A stretch of 64,000 nt of DNA from Mesorhizobium sp. ZC-5 (GCF_025753855.1 NZ_JAOWPT010000018.1:36290-100289); one strand, 5' to 3'; numbered from the stretch's first letter, positions 36,120 through 46,574 are shown. The notes: a model not told the origin generated them from the letters alone. Numbers and translations: made by a program.

Positions 36120-37895
36120 TCAGCCATGCACCAGTGTTTTTGCCGCGGCGGCCAGGCTTTCCGCTCCGCCCGTCACCCGGTCGGCCAGCGCCCGCGTCTC
36201 GCCGAGCAGGTTCTCGGCGAAGAAGCGACAGAGCGGGGTCCGCTCCTCGCCGCCTTCGGCCAGCGCGCCGCGCGCCAGGTAGGCGGCTCCCGCGGTCAGG
36301 GCAAACAGCCGGAGATAAGGTGTCGCACCTGCCAGCGCATCGTCGATTTTTCCATCGGCGAGGCGCTGCTGGAGGTAGCGTGTCGACCTGGTCAGGCAGT
36401 CGAGCGCCTGCTCGAGGTAGAGGGCGGTTTGCCCGAAGCCCATCCGATTCGAAGCGGCAACCGCATTCGCGATCTCGTCGAGTTCCCTGATGTAGTCGAT
36501 CACATGCTCGCCACCCGCCTGCGGCAGCTTGCGCGTCACCAGGTCGATCGCCTGGATGCCGTTGGTGCCTTCGTAGATCGGCGCGATGCGAGCGTCGCGG
36601 TAGAGGCTCGCCGCGCCGGTCTCCTCGATGAAACCCATGCCGCCATGCACCTGGACGCCGATCGATGCGACCTCGACGCCGACATCGGTGGAAAACGCCT
36701 TGGCAACCGGGGTGAGCAGGTTGGCACGCTCCTGCCAGTGTTTTGCCGCCTCGCCGCCGGCGCGCGCCATGTCGGTGGCATGCGCGCAGGAATAGGCGAT
36801 GGCGCGGGCTATTCCCGTCAGCGCCTTCATGGTCAGCAGATTGCGCTGCACGTCGGGATGATGGACGATCGGCGCCATGCCCTCGCCGGAAAAGTCGGCC
36901 GCCTTGCCCTGGCGCCGCTCGTTGGCATAGGCGAGCGCCATCTGGGTGGCGGTTTCGGCGATCGCCACGCCCTGCATGCCGACCGCGAGCCGCGCATTGT
37001 TCATCATGGTGAACATGCAGGCGAGGCCCCTGTTCTCCTCGCCGATCAGCCAGCCGACGGCGCCTGGGGCGCCATCCTTGGCGAAGCCGTCGCCATAGAT
37101 CATCGTGCAGGTCGGCGAGGCATGGATGCCGAGCTTGTGTTCGATCGATAAGCAGAACACGTCGTTGCGCGCGCCGAGGCTGCCGTCTTCCTCGACGAAG
37201 AACTTCGGCACCAGGAACAGCGAGATGCCGCGCGTACCGGCCGGCGCATCGGGCAGCCGCGCCAGCACCAGATGCACGATATTGTCGGTGAAATCATGCT
37301 CGCCATAGGTGATGAATATCTTCTGGCCGAAGATGCGGTAGGTACCGTCACCCACCGGTTCGGCCCGCGCGCGCAATGCCGCGAGATCGGAGCCGGCCTG
37401 CGGCTCCGTCAGGTTCATCGTGCCCATCCACTCGCCGGAAACGAGCTTCTCCAGATATTTTGCCTTCAGATCGTCCGAGGCGTGTTTTTCGATCGCCTCG
37501 ACGGCGCCCATGGTCAGCGTCGGGCCGATGCCGAACGCCATCGAGCCTGAGTTCCACATTTCCAGCGCGGCGACGCCAAGCATCGTCGGCAGTCCCTGCC
37601 CGCCGAATTCTTCCGGCCCCGACAGCGCATTCCAGCCGCCGTCGATCCAGCGGCGGTAGAGATCCTTCCAGCCCGGCGGCATGGTCACCGCGGCGTCCTT
37701 CAGGACCGCGCCATGCTCGTCGCCAATCTTGTGCAAGGGAGCCACTTCCTCGCTGGCGAAGCGGCCCGCCTCGTGGAGGATGGCGTCGACCAGATCTTCC
37801 GTGAGGTCGCCGAGCGAACCGGCGTCGATTGCTGCCTGCAGCCCGGCGACGTGTTTCAGCGTGAAGGCGATCTCGTCGACAGGTGCGCGGTACAT
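36120..37895 (-). CDS. Acyl-CoA dehydrogenase
   Basis: 591 residues from the ATG at 37895 (GGAG upstream), with the extra C-terminal domain of the long ACAD class. Motifs include TEPQAGSDLAAL, a FITYGEHD block, and the C-terminal YEGTNGIQAIDLV with the catalytic Glu region. The length and YEGTNGIQ put it with DmdC-like or long-chain-type ACADs; the substrate is not decided. Upstream frame to 37976 is rejected. Confidence 0.93.
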   Translation of the reverse strand: MYRAPVDEIAFTLKHVAGLQAAIDAGSLGDLTEDLVDAILHEAGRFASEEVAPLHKIGDEHGAVLKDAAVTMPPGWKDLYRRWIDGGWNALSGPEEFGGQGLPTMLGVAALEMWNSGSMAFGIGPTLTMGAVEAIEKHASDDLKAKYLEKLVSGEWMGTMNLTEPQAGSDLAALRARAEPVGDGTYRIFGQKIFITYGEHDFTDNIVHLVLARLPDAPAGTRGISLFLVPKFFVEEDGSLGARNDVFCLSIEHKLGIHASPTCTMIYGDGFAKDGAPGAVGWLIGEENRGLACMFTMMNNARLAVGMQGVAIAETATQMALAYANERRQGKAADFSGEGMAPIVHHPDVQRNLLTMKALTGIARAIAYSCAHATDMARAGGEAAKHWQERANLLTPVAKAFSTDVGVEVASIGVQVHGGMGFIEETGAASLYRDARIAPIYEGTNGIQAIDLVTRKLPQAGGEHVIDYIRELDEIANAVAASNRMGFGQTALYLEQALDCLTRSTRYLQQRLADGKIDDALAGATPYLRLFALTAGAAYLARGALAEGGEERTPLCRFFAENLLGETRALADRVTGGAESLAAAAKTLVHG

Positions 37896-38037
37896 GCTTT
37901 TCTCCGGACTTGAACGAAATCGGACCGAAGCGCATGGCCCGCTTTCGTTCCTGCTTTTTACGTAAACGTCAAACACGATGATGTTGCCGTTGCCGACGCT
38001 CTATTTCAAGCTAGAATGCGGGGCAAGGAGACAAAAG

Positions 38038-38256
38038 ATGCTCGCCCGGCCGGAAAAACATCGCTGCATCGAGTGCGGAACGCCCTTCGGCGCGGTGACC
38101 TTCTGGTATCATCAGGGCGATATCCACAACGGCCCGGCCTACTGGTGCGACCGCGGCATCCTCTGCTCACCCGCATGTTCACTGGCGCATAACCGGAAAC
38201 GTGTGGCGGATGGCACCTTGCCCGACCATCCCGCAACGAACCCGTTCGACATTTGA
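38038..38256 (+). CDS. Small Cys-rich protein, possible zinc finger
   Basis: 72 residues. Four to five Cys arranged as CIECG...WCDRGILCSPAC suggest a zinc-binding site. AGGAG lies before the ATG at 38038. I recall similar short proteins in rhizobia; no function is known. Confidence 0.6.
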   Translation: MLARPEKHRCIECGTPFGAVTFWYHQGDIHNGPAYWCDRGILCSPACSLAHNRKRVADGTLPDHPATNPFDI

Positions 38257-38267
38257 TCGCTTCCTTC

Positions 38268-38392
38268 CCGTTTGCTGGGAGAAGGTGGCCCTAAGGGCCG
38301 GAAGAGGGGCAGAACCAACTGCACGGTTGACCGCTCCTCCCTCATCTGGCTGCGGCATCTTCTCCCCGCAGAACGGGGGAAGAGAATTGGCA
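38268..38392. repeat. Palindromic repeat, family B, long copy
   Basis: Left arm CCCGTTTGCTGGGAGAAGGTG and right arm CATCTTCTCCCCGCAGAACGGGG are inverted, enclosing GGCCCTAAGGGCCGGAAGAGGGGC. Related pieces are at 4699-4750 and ~3353-3416. Confidence 0.75.
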
Positions 38393-38449
38393 GCAATTCG
38401 TTAACCACGATCCCGCAGGATATCCGTCTGATCCCTCGGAGTTCCTGTC

Positions 38450-39673
38450 TTGCATCGCCCGGCGCCTCGCCTCCTTCGCAGTTTCTGGCTGGCGCTCGCC
38501 GTGGCGGCGGGCATGGCGCCGTCCGACGCCGGTGCGTCCGACTTCTCGCAGCCATGGCTGCGCTCCGATCGTGCGTTGGTCATTGACGCGTACGAATACA
38601 ATCCGATCGACTGGCAGAAGCTCTCGACCGACAAGCGCATCGCCGGCTTCATCAACAAGGCGTCCGACGGTCTCCCCCCACCTTATGCCTGCAGCGGCAA
38701 CGAGACCGAGACCAGGCTCTGCAAGGCGCTGTGGAAGCGCCATGCGGTGGCGCGCGAGCTTTTCCATACGCGGAAAATGCTGGCCAAGTCGCTCGGCCTC
38801 AAATGGGGCGCCTATCACCTGGCGCGGCCGGGCAACCCGGTCGACCAGGCCAACAACTTCATCGATTTCGCCGAGCCCGGACCGGACGACCTTATTGCGC
38901 TCGACATCGAGGAGAACGATCCCACCAAGTGGATGTCGCTGGAGGACGCCGAGGAGTTTGCCCGCCACATCCAGCGGCGCATCGGCCGCTTTCCGGTTCT
39001 ATACACCAACGGCACGACGGCCCAGTACATCGCCGACAATCGCGACAGATATCCGCTGCTGTCACGGCTGCCGCTCTGGTACGCCCGTTACAAACCGGAG
39101 ATCGGCATGCATTTCCCGAAAGGCAACTGGCAGCGCTACACGCTCTGGCAGTTTGCCTCGCAAGCCAATTGCAACGACCGAAGCTGTCCTTACCGCGTGC
39201 CCGGCACGCGAAACGACATCGACGTCAACGTCGCCTCGATGGATGCCGAGGAATTGCGCAAGGCGTGGCCGTTCAGCGCGCTGCTCGACGTCCCGACCGA
39301 AATGATCGCTTCCGTGCCGGTGCCGGTGACGCGCCAGGCCGGCCTCGCCGGCGACGTCACGCTGTCCTATGCGCCGGTGGAGAAGGCGAGCGCCATCCTG
39401 GCACTTGCCGGCGCCTTCCATGCGGGCGGCCAGCAATATCCCGGCCGCTACGGCGCAGCGCCCGAACGCAGCCCCGGCCCGATCGAGCCAAGCGTCGTCA
39501 GCAGCGTCGTGGCCGAAGCGGATGTATATCCGGACAGCGACGACCCATCGTTCCTCCAGACCATCGCCGGCTACCTGACGGATTTCAGCGACCGCCTGTT
39601 CGCCTGGGCGGGAGACTCGCCGGGCATCGATCCGACAACCACGGCGACGGTGCCGGGAAAGACCGAGCGCTAA
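38450..39673 (+). CDS. Exported GH25 (lysozyme/muramidase-family) protein
   Basis: 407 residues. Signal peptide to ...SDAGAS, then the GH25 barrel: [15 protein letters not shown] with the first Asp, [19 protein letters not shown], and [10 protein letters not shown] with the Asp-x-Glu pair. A long C-terminal part (~270-407) is low in recognisable motifs and Ala/Pro rich. GH25 enzymes cleave the sugar backbone of peptidoglycan, so a role in wall remodelling, competition, or host contact is possible. The start is TTG with CGGAG upstream. Its stop overlaps the purD stop. Confidence 0.85.
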   Translation: MHRPAPRLLRSFWLALAVAAGMAPSDAGASDFSQPWLRSDRALVIDAYEYNPIDWQKLSTDKRIAGFINKASDGLPPPYACSGNETETRLCKALWKRHAVARELFHTRKMLAKSLGLKWGAYHLARPGNPVDQANNFIDFAEPGPDDLIALDIEENDPTKWMSLEDAEEFARHIQRRIGRFPVLYTNGTTAQYIADNRDRYPLLSRLPLWYARYKPEIGMHFPKGNWQRYTLWQFASQANCNDRSCPYRVPGTRNDIDVNVASMDAEELRKAWPFSALLDVPTEMIASVPVPVTRQAGLAGDVTLSYAPVEKASAILALAGAFHAGGQQYPGRYGAAPERSPGPIEPSVVSSVVAEADVYPDSDDPSFLQTIAGYLTDFSDRLFAWAGDSPGIDPTTTATVPGKTER

Positions 39674-40947
39674 GCCTTCGCCTCCCGCTCCACCGCGCGC
39701 CAGCCAATGTCGCGGCGGCAAAAACCTTCCGGCCAGCCAATCTTGTCGACCGCCGCATAGGCGTTGGCCTGCGCTTCGGCCACCGTCTTGCCCATTGCCG
39801 TTACATTGAGCACACGGCCACCATTGGCGACCAGTTCGCCGTCGCGCAAAGCGGTACCCGCGTGGAAAATCTCGGCGCCGGTCGCGGCGGCTTCGTCGAG
39901 ACCCCGAATGACCGAGCCTTTTTGCGGCGTGCCGGGATAGCCCTTTGCCGCCATCACCACGGTCAGTGCAGGCTCATCACGCCAGCGCGCCGAGACATGC
40001 GCCAACTGGCCGTCGGCGGCGGCGTTGAGCAGCACCAGAATATCCTCCTTCAGCCGCATCATCAGCACCTGGCATTCCGGATCACCGAAGCGGGTGTTGA
40101 ACTCGATCAGCTGCGGACCATCCTTCGTGATCATCAGCCCGGTGAACAGCACACCGGAAAACGGCGCGCCGATCTCCGCCATGCCGCGCATGGTCGGCTC
40201 GACGATTTCCTTCATCGTGCGCTCGACGAGTTCCGGCGTCATAACCGGGGCCGGCGAATAGGCGCCCATGCCGCCGGTGTTGGGGCCGGTGTCGCCATCA
40301 CCGACGCGCTTGTGGTCCTGCGCGGTGCCGAAGGGCAGCGCTGTCTTGCCGTCGCACAGGCAGAAGAAACTCGCTTCCTCGCCGTCGAGGAAGGCCTCGA
40401 CCACGACTTCCGCGCCCGCCCCGCCGAAAGCCCCGTCGAAACAGGCGTCGATCGCCGCAAGCGCTTCCTCGACGGTCATCGCCACCGTAACGCCCTTGCC
40501 AGCGGCAAGCCCGTCCGCCTTGACGACGATCGGCGCGCCCTCGCCCCTTACATAGGCTTTGGCGCTTTCCGCGTCGGTGAAGCGCCGGTAGGCGCCGGTC
40601 GGAATGTTCTGGCGGGCGCAAAGATCCTTGGTGAAACCCTTCGAGCCCTCGAGCTGCGCCGCCGCCTTCGACGGGCCGAAGACACGGAAGGCGGCTGCCC
40701 TCAGATCATCGGCTATGCCGGCGACCAGCGGCGCTTCCGGACCGACCACGACGAGATCGATCTTCTTGTCCCGGCAGAAAGCAACAATCGCAGCGTGGTC
40801 CAAAATGTCGAGCGCCATGCATTCGGCTTCCTGGGCGATGCCCGGGTTGCCGGGCGCGGCATAAAGCTTGGTCAGCATCGGCGAGGCGGCGATCTTCCAG
40901 GCCAGCGCATGCTCGCGGCCGCCGGAGCCGATAAGAAGAACATTCAT
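39670..40947 (-). CDS. purD: Phosphoribosylamine-glycine ligase
   Basis: 425 residues. Adds glycine to phosphoribosylamine in the second step of purine synthesis; an ATP-grasp enzyme. [31 protein letters not shown], and the [11 protein letters not shown] block are visible. The ATG at 40947 starts the family's N-terminus. Its stop overlaps that of the GH25 gene in the four bases CTAA. Confidence 0.96.
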   Translation of the reverse strand: MNVLLIGSGGREHALAWKIAASPMLTKLYAAPGNPGIAQEAECMALDILDHAAIVAFCRDKKIDLVVVGPEAPLVAGIADDLRAAAFRVFGPSKAAAQLEGSKGFTKDLCARQNIPTGAYRRFTDAESAKAYVRGEGAPIVVKADGLAAGKGVTVAMTVEEALAAIDACFDGAFGGAGAEVVVEAFLDGEEASFFCLCDGKTALPFGTAQDHKRVGDGDTGPNTGGMGAYSPAPVMTPELVERTMKEIVEPTMRGMAEIGAPFSGVLFTGLMITKDGPQLIEFNTRFGDPECQVLMMRLKEDILVLLNAAADGQLAHVSARWRDEPALTVVMAAKGYPGTPQKGSVIRGLDEAAATGAEIFHAGTALRDGELVANGGRVLNVTAMGKTVAEAQANAYAAVDKIGWPEGFCRRDIGWRAVEREAKA

Positions 40948-41104
40948 GAATCGCGCCTCGCCGAGAACCATCGGATGAGGCTCCTCCGCTAGTGGCGATG
41001 GCGCGGCAGGTCAAGGCGGGATGATAGACAAGCGGCGACCGGGCTTGGCCAGTTGGCCGGGCCGACGTCGGCTCCTACGAAAGACCGGGATGCGATCCTT
41101 GATG

Positions 41105-42022
41105 TCACTCCGGAAAAGGCGATTGTCCGGAAGGCACGCCGTATTCGTCCGCTATCAGCATCAGCTTCGCATTGGTCCTGTCGTTCAGGAGTTCGCCGTT
41201 GAGCTGACGGGAGATCACCAGTGCATTGCTGTACTCGTTCGTGCCGCAAGGACAGCCGATGCTATCCTTTCGCGGAACGATGTGGTGGATTTCGGCGTCG
41301 GTGGGGCGGTTCTGCCCGGGCAGCTTGTCGGTCAGGAATTCGGGATCGCCAGTTCCGACAATCCGGTGCGCATCGGATCTGGGCGGATTGGCAGAGGGCG
41401 GCAGGCTGTCGGGAAGCGGGTTGGGAATAGCCTCGCCCCGGTTTTTGAACCTGATTCTCATCTTCTGCATGCCGAGAAAATCATTGGGCTGGAGTTTCCC
41501 CAGCTTGGCGAGAAATTCATCGAAACCCTTCGGCCTGTCCGGATCGCCAACCGGCGGCCTGGTGCGGCTGTACGGCCCGCTGACCGTGTAATAACAGCAT
41601 GGATCACGGTCCCCGAGCGTCGGCTCGGCCCGGACTATATTCGTTCCCCCGGTAAGCCCTCCCGTCACCACCGATTTGTACCGGCAACGGAAGGTGTCCG
41701 CGTCGATTGGCTCAAGGACGATCGTGATCTGATCCCAATCGCCCCCGTATTTCGCGGTTATGATACAGGCAACCCACGGTGAATCCTGGTATTTTTGGCG
41801 TTTGTACTTGGCGTATTGCGGTGTCAGCCGCTTGTTCAGCAACTCGCACCCGGTTTCGCTATTATTGTTCGCCTTGGCGCAGTCGATGTTGGCCGCATGC
41901 CATTTCAGGCAGGGTTCCGTCACTTGCGCATATGCCGGCACGCTGAACAAGCTAAAACTTAATATATGTGAAACTTTCCGATAGTTAAAATTCAAAAATT
42001 TCTTTATCGTCAGCGAATACAT
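41105..42022 (-). CDS. Secreted HNH/DUF1524-like nuclease candidate
   Basis: 305 residues. A signal-like N-terminus (SHILSFSLFSVPAYAQ) is followed by a Cys-rich unknown domain (~35-180) and a C-terminal segment with EIHHIVPRKDS (His245/His246), CPCGTNEYSNALVIS and RQLNGELLNDRTNAKLM. The spacing of HH, N, LN and N-x-K matches HNH-type nucleases of the GmrSD-C/DUF1524 kind, where Asn replaces the last His. Codons in the first ~45 residues are AT-rich and the upstream 180 bases are strongly AT-rich, unlike the neighbours. No immunity gene is obvious. AGG precedes the ATG. Confidence 0.6.
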   Translation of the reverse strand: MYSLTIKKFLNFNYRKVSHILSFSLFSVPAYAQVTEPCLKWHAANIDCAKANNNSETGCELLNKRLTPQYAKYKRQKYQDSPWVACIITAKYGGDWDQITIVLEPIDADTFRCRYKSVVTGGLTGGTNIVRAEPTLGDRDPCCYYTVSGPYSRTRPPVGDPDRPKGFDEFLAKLGKLQPNDFLGMQKMRIRFKNRGEAIPNPLPDSLPPSANPPRSDAHRIVGTGDPEFLTDKLPGQNRPTDAEIHHIVPRKDSIGCPCGTNEYSNALVISRQLNGELLNDRTNAKLMLIADEYGVPSGQSPFPE

Positions 42023-42203
42023 ACTGACCTACTCTATCCTTATGTTAATCACAATAAGAGATAGCCTCTGAAATTCAAAGTAATATTTCTCGACAGACTT
42101 TCTTCAGATCTTCTCGTGTTCCAGCTATATTCTCCCGAGTTCATAAGTTCCTGCTTCCCGATGTCGCCTTGACGACCGGCCTCTCCACTGCCACTCCACG
42201 CCG

Positions 42204-43187
42204 ATGGAAACCATTCAATCCAGAACCGGTCAGGGCCGCGTCGCCGACGCGCCGAGCGGCCACTGGGTCTACCGCGTGCTGCCGCGCGGATTGTGGCCCT
42301 ACGCGCAGCTTGCCCGCTGGGACCGGCCGATCGGCTGGCAGTTGCTGCGCTGGCCTTGCTGGTGGTCGGCGGCACTGGCGGCGACCGCCTATGCGCGCCC
42401 CGGCGACAGCCTGCTCTCGCTGCTGCCGTCGCCCTGGCATCTCGTGCTCTTCCTGATCGGCGCCATGGCCATGCGCGGTGCGGGCTGCACTTACAACGAC
42501 ATCGTCGACGAAGAGATCGACAACAAGGTCGAGCGCACCCGCTCGCGGCCGCTGCCGTCCGGCCAGGTCAGCCGCCGCCAGGCCTGGATCTTCCTCGTCA
42601 TCCAGGCGCTTGCGGGTCTGCTGGTGCTCTTGCAGTTCAACGGCTTCGCCATTCTGCTCGGCCTCGCTTCGCTGGCCATCGTCGCCATCTACCCCTTCAT
42701 GAAGAGAATCACCGACTGGCCGCAACTCGTTCTGGGGCTTGCGTTTTCCTGGGGCGCGCTGATGGGCTGGGCGGCAGCCTTCGGCGACATCGACGGGCCG
42801 GCGGTGCTGCTCTATTTCGGTTCCATCATGTGGGTGATCGGCTACGACACCATCTACGCCGTCCAGGACAGGGAAGACGACGCCATCGTCGGCGTGCGCT
42901 CGACAGCGCGGTTGTTCGGCGACAGCACCAAGTCGTGGCTGGTCGGCCTTTACGGCGGCGCGCTGATCCTCTTCGCCAGCGCCTACGCGGCAGCGGAAGT
43001 GCCGATACCTGCACTCGCCGGGCTGCTGGCTGCCGGCGCCCACATGGCGCGGCAGATCTGGGCGCTCGACCTCGACAATCCCGACCAGTGCCTGCGGCTG
43101 TTCAAGTCCAACAACGTGGTCGGCTGGCTGATCTTCCTCGGCCTGATCGGCGGCGGCCTGTGGATCGCGCTGAAGCCGATGGTATAA
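42204..43187 (+). CDS. ubiA: 4-hydroxybenzoate polyprenyltransferase
   Basis: 327 residues, ~8 membrane helices. Both Asp-rich motifs are visible: YNDIVDEEIDNKVERTRSRPL and the second around DTIYAVQDREDD. It attaches the polyprenyl tail to 4-hydroxybenzoate in ubiquinone synthesis. The tail donor would come from the polyprenyl diphosphate synthase gene at 54257-55273. Confidence 0.95.
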   Translation: METIQSRTGQGRVADAPSGHWVYRVLPRGLWPYAQLARWDRPIGWQLLRWPCWWSAALAATAYARPGDSLLSLLPSPWHLVLFLIGAMAMRGAGCTYNDIVDEEIDNKVERTRSRPLPSGQVSRRQAWIFLVIQALAGLLVLLQFNGFAILLGLASLAIVAIYPFMKRITDWPQLVLGLAFSWGALMGWAAAFGDIDGPAVLLYFGSIMWVIGYDTIYAVQDREDDAIVGVRSTARLFGDSTKSWLVGLYGGALILFASAYAAAEVPIPALAGLLAAGAHMARQIWALDLDNPDQCLRLFKSNNVVGWLIFLGLIGGGLWIALKPMV

Positions 43188-43321
43188 CTTCGCTGAGTTC
43201 ACCGAAATTCAGTTTGACGAGTCATATGCTGGTGCTTTCGAGAACCGGAGCGCAGCGGACATATGGTCCGTGAGCACCGGAAGCGGAGAAAGCGCCTCCA
43301 GGTGGCCGTCGGATCGAATTT

Positions 43322-43888
43322 TTACCCCCTGGCGATGATCTCCTCGCCGTTGACGACCAGCCTCAGGCCGAGGTCGCCGGTCTTGCGGCGGGCAAGGAAG
43401 CGCGGGCGGCGCTGCATCGAGACGCGGCCCTTGCGGCGGTCCTTCGAGCGGGCGGCTTCGATCGCCGCGCCAAGCGACTCCTCGAGCGTGCGGGCGACAC
43501 CGTCGGCCTCGATCAGCAGCATCGGCAGCCGGTAGGCATCAGCCCAGGCGCGCCAGTCGGCGGCGACATCCTCGAGATCGTGCGCCACCAGAAGCGGCAC
43601 CGACAGCATCGGATCGTTGTGCAGCAGTTCCAGCGTCACCGTGACATTGCCGAATTCGTCCTCCAGCGCGCGCGCCGCCACACCGCGGAACGCTTTTCCG
43701 GGCAAAGCCACGGTCACCGGCAAGCCGCTCATTTCGAGCACGCGGCGGATAATCGCGCCGCGCTGGTCTATGGTGAAGCTCACATCGCCGTAATCGTCGC
43801 GGGTCGCGTAGCTCACCATCTGGGGCAGGCGGAACGGGTCGAGCCGCATGTCGCGACCCGCCCAGACTGGCTTCAGTCCGGTTTTCAT
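43322..43888 (-). CDS. DUF6101 family protein
   Basis: 188 residues beginning MKTGLKPVWAGRDMRLDPFRLPQ, which I recognise as DUF6101, a conserved rhizobial family of unknown function. Basic C-terminus (SKDRRKGRVSMQRRPRF). Confidence 0.75.
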   Translation of the reverse strand: MKTGLKPVWAGRDMRLDPFRLPQMVSYATRDDYGDVSFTIDQRGAIIRRVLEMSGLPVTVALPGKAFRGVAARALEDEFGNVTVTLELLHNDPMLSVPLLVAHDLEDVAADWRAWADAYRLPMLLIEADGVARTLEESLGAAIEAARSKDRRKGRVSMQRRPRFLARRKTGDLGLRLVVNGEEIIARG

Positions 43889-44113
43889 GAAATGCCTTCC
43901 TGTTTCTCCTGAGAGCCGGTTTTCCGGTCTTCTCGCGGACCGTTTTTTCCGGTCTCGTTATGTCAGGAAGGCTAGCCCCCGCTCCTTACCGCCGCACTTA
44001 AGAAGTTCGGTTAAATTTTTCTGATCTTCTGCATGGTTATCGCTTTGCGACCACCTGTAACGGTCGGGAAAGCTGTCTGAACAACAACTTAACTCCACCC
44101 GCAAAATCGAAGA
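43889..44113. other. Non-coding leader of the DUF6101 gene
   Basis: 225 bases with repeated CCGGTTTTCCGG-type words around 43915-43960, possibly a structured leader or terminator of the FAD-dehydrogenase side. No ORF. Confidence 0.3.
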
Positions 44114-45541
44114 TCAAATCACTTTACCGGGGTTCATAATTCCGGCGGGGTCGAACGCGGCCTTGACGCGCCGCATCAGGTCGATTGCCGTCGGCGGCGC
44201 GGTGGCGAGCAGCTCGTCGCGTTTCAGCTGGCCGATGCCGTGCTCGGCCGAGATCGAGCCGTCGAGGTCGCGCACGATGTCGTGCACCACCTTGTTCATG
44301 GGGCGATAGAGCGCCAGGAACGCCTCGGCATCGCCGCCGACCGGCTGCGACACGTTGTAATGCAGGTTGCCGTCGCCCAGATGGCCGAAGCAGGCGACAC
44401 GCGCTCCCGCCGACACCGCTTCGACGGCCTTGCCGGCGCGTTCGATGAATTCGGGAATGGATGCCACCGGCACCGAGATATCGTGCTTGATCGAAGCGCC
44501 TTCCGGCCGCTGCGTGTCGGAGAGCGCTTCGCGGATTGCCCAGAACGCGGCGCCCTGCGCGAGGTTCGCCGCGATCACGACATCGCCCGCCAGGCCGGCT
44601 TCCAGCCCTTCCGAGAGGATGTGCTCGGCGAGATCCCTGGCGTCCTCCGCCGAGCGGCCCGACGAGATTTCCATCAGCACGTACCACGGCCATTTGTCCG
44701 CCAGCGGCCGTATCGTGCCTGGAGCATGTTTTTCGGCAAAGCTCAGCGGCATCTCGGCGATCAGTTCGAAGGCGGTCAAGCTGCCGCCGGCACGGTCGGA
44801 TGCGAGGCCGAAAAGCTCGAGTGCTGCGCGTGGCGATTCCAGGCCGACCCACGCCACCTCCCTGCCCTTCGGCTTCGGGACAAGCTTCAGCACGGCGGCG
44901 GTGATGACGCCAAGCGTGCCTTCGGCGCCGACGAACAGGTTTTTCAGGTCGTAGCCGGTATTGTCCTTCTTCAGCTTGCGCAGGTCGTCGAAGATCTCGC
45001 CGGTCGGCAGGACAACCTCGACGCCAAGGCAGAGTTCGCGCGCGTTGCCGTAGGCGAGCACCCCGGTGCCGCCGGCGTTCGACGAAAGGTTGCCGCCGAT
45101 CTGCGCCGACCCTTGCGAGCCGAGCGACAATGGAAACAGACGGTCGACTTCATCGGCGGCCTTGTGCAGGTTTTCCAGGATCACGCCGGCTTCCGCCGTC
45201 ACCGTGTTCGACAGCGGGTCGATCTCGCGGATGCGGTTCAGCCGCGACAGCGACAGCAGGATTTCGCTGCCCGAGGCGTCCGGCACCTGGCCGCCGACCA
45301 GTCCAGTGTTGCCGCCCTGCGGCACCACCGGGGTGCGCGTCTCGGTCGCCAGCTTAAGGATGGCACTTATCTCCTCGACGCTGCCCGGCCGCAGCACCAG
45401 CGGCGTCTTGCCGTGCCACAGGCCGCGCCGCTCGGTGATGTAGGGGGAAATATCGTCGCGGTCGCGCACCGCATATCTGTCGCCGACAATGGCTGCGAAG
45501 CGGTCAAGCAGGGCGACGTCGGGGGGAACGGGAGAATCCAT
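44114..45541 (-). CDS. FAD-binding oxidoreductase, GlcD / D-2-hydroxyglutarate dehydrogenase type
   Basis: 475 residues of the PCMH-type FAD family: VVPQGGNTGLVGGQ, GGNLSSNAGGTGVLAYGN and the C-terminal HLGDGNLHYNV (metal/active-site His) with SAEHGIGQLKRDEL. Likely oxidises a D-2-hydroxyacid such as D-lactate or D-2-hydroxyglutarate. Confidence 0.93.
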   Translation of the reverse strand: MDSPVPPDVALLDRFAAIVGDRYAVRDRDDISPYITERRGLWHGKTPLVLRPGSVEEISAILKLATETRTPVVPQGGNTGLVGGQVPDASGSEILLSLSRLNRIREIDPLSNTVTAEAGVILENLHKAADEVDRLFPLSLGSQGSAQIGGNLSSNAGGTGVLAYGNARELCLGVEVVLPTGEIFDDLRKLKKDNTGYDLKNLFVGAEGTLGVITAAVLKLVPKPKGREVAWVGLESPRAALELFGLASDRAGGSLTAFELIAEMPLSFAEKHAPGTIRPLADKWPWYVLMEISSGRSAEDARDLAEHILSEGLEAGLAGDVVIAANLAQGAAFWAIREALSDTQRPEGASIKHDISVPVASIPEFIERAGKAVEAVSAGARVACFGHLGDGNLHYNVSQPVGGDAEAFLALYRPMNKVVHDIVRDLDGSISAEHGIGQLKRDELLATAPPTAIDLMRRVKAAFDPAGIMNPGKVI

Positions 45542-45605
45542 GGCCGAAGCTTAGACGATGATCCCGGGAAGTTGCACCCGGTTTTCGGAGAAGATCACGG
45601 CCGTG

Positions 45606-46574
45606 TCAGCCGAGCGGCATGTCGCGGGGTGCCGCGGCGCGGGACAGCCGGTCGTTGATCGCCTCGCCGAGCCCTTGCTGCGGGATGGGCTCGACAGCAA
45701 TAGTCGCTGTGCCGCTGCGGTCGAGTTCCATCAGATGCGAGAACAGGTTGGCGGCGGCTTCGCGCAAATCGCCGGCCGGCGACAGGTTGAGCTCGGCGGC
45801 GGCACGGTAAGAATGCGCCGCCCGTTCGGGTCCGAACGCCAGCAGCGCTTCTCCGGGCATCACCTCTGTTGCGTTCAGCCGCACCGCGGCGCCCGGCGCA
45901 TAGTGCGAGGCCAGCATGCCCGGTGCTTCCACGCCGGCCTTGCCGCCGCGTTGCAGTTCCACGCCGGCAATCGCCTCGATCTCTTCGGCGGCAATGCCGC
46001 CCGGCCGCAACAGGCGCAAGCGTCCGTCCTCCGCCTTGACGATGGTCGATTCCAACCCGACCGGCGTCGGCCCGCCGTCGACGATCAGCGGTATCCTTGC
46101 CCCGAGGTCGCCGGCCACCGCCTGCGCCGTGGTAGCGCTGATGCGGCCGGAGGAATTGGCGCTGGGTGCTGCCAGCGGGTGGCCGAGCCGGGCGATCAGC
46201 TCGCCGCCAAAGCCTCTCGGCATCCTCAGCGCGATGGTGTCCAGCCCCGCGGTCGCCAGCGGGTGGATGGATGATTTGGCAAGAAGCGACAGCACCAGTG
46301 TCAGCGGCCCCGGCCAGAACTTTTCCGCAAGTTTTCGCGACAGCGGGTCGAAGCCCGCGATCTGCGCGGCCATCGCCATGTCGGCGACATGGGCGATCAG
46401 CGGGTTGAAGCGCGGGCGGCCCTTGGCCTCGAAGATGCGGGCGACCGCGCCGCCATTGGTGGCGTCGCCGGCCAGCCCATAGACGGTCTCCGTCGGGATG
46501 GCGACGATTTCGCCGGCCCCAAGCAGCGCCAGCGCCCGCTGCATCGCATCTCCGGTTGCGAGGATTTCCGCCAT
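45606..46574 (-). CDS. tsaC: L-threonylcarbamoyladenylate synthase (Sua5/TsaC)
   Basis: 322 residues: YrdC domain (AIPTETVYGLAGDATN, KGRPRFNPLIAHV, PSANSSGRIS) plus a Sua5 C-terminal domain, hence the longer Sua5 form. Makes threonylcarbamoyl-AMP for tRNA t6A37. The ATG at 46574 is chosen; the upstream extension to 46631 lacks motifs. Confidence 0.94.
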   Translation of the reverse strand: MAEILATGDAMQRALALLGAGEIVAIPTETVYGLAGDATNGGAVARIFEAKGRPRFNPLIAHVADMAMAAQIAGFDPLSRKLAEKFWPGPLTLVLSLLAKSSIHPLATAGLDTIALRMPRGFGGELIARLGHPLAAPSANSSGRISATTAQAVAGDLGARIPLIVDGGPTPVGLESTIVKAEDGRLRLLRPGGIAAEEIEAIAGVELQRGGKAGVEAPGMLASHYAPGAAVRLNATEVMPGEALLAFGPERAAHSYRAAAELNLSPAGDLREAAANLFSHLMELDRSGTATIAVEPIPQQGLGEAINDRLSRAAAPRDMPLG

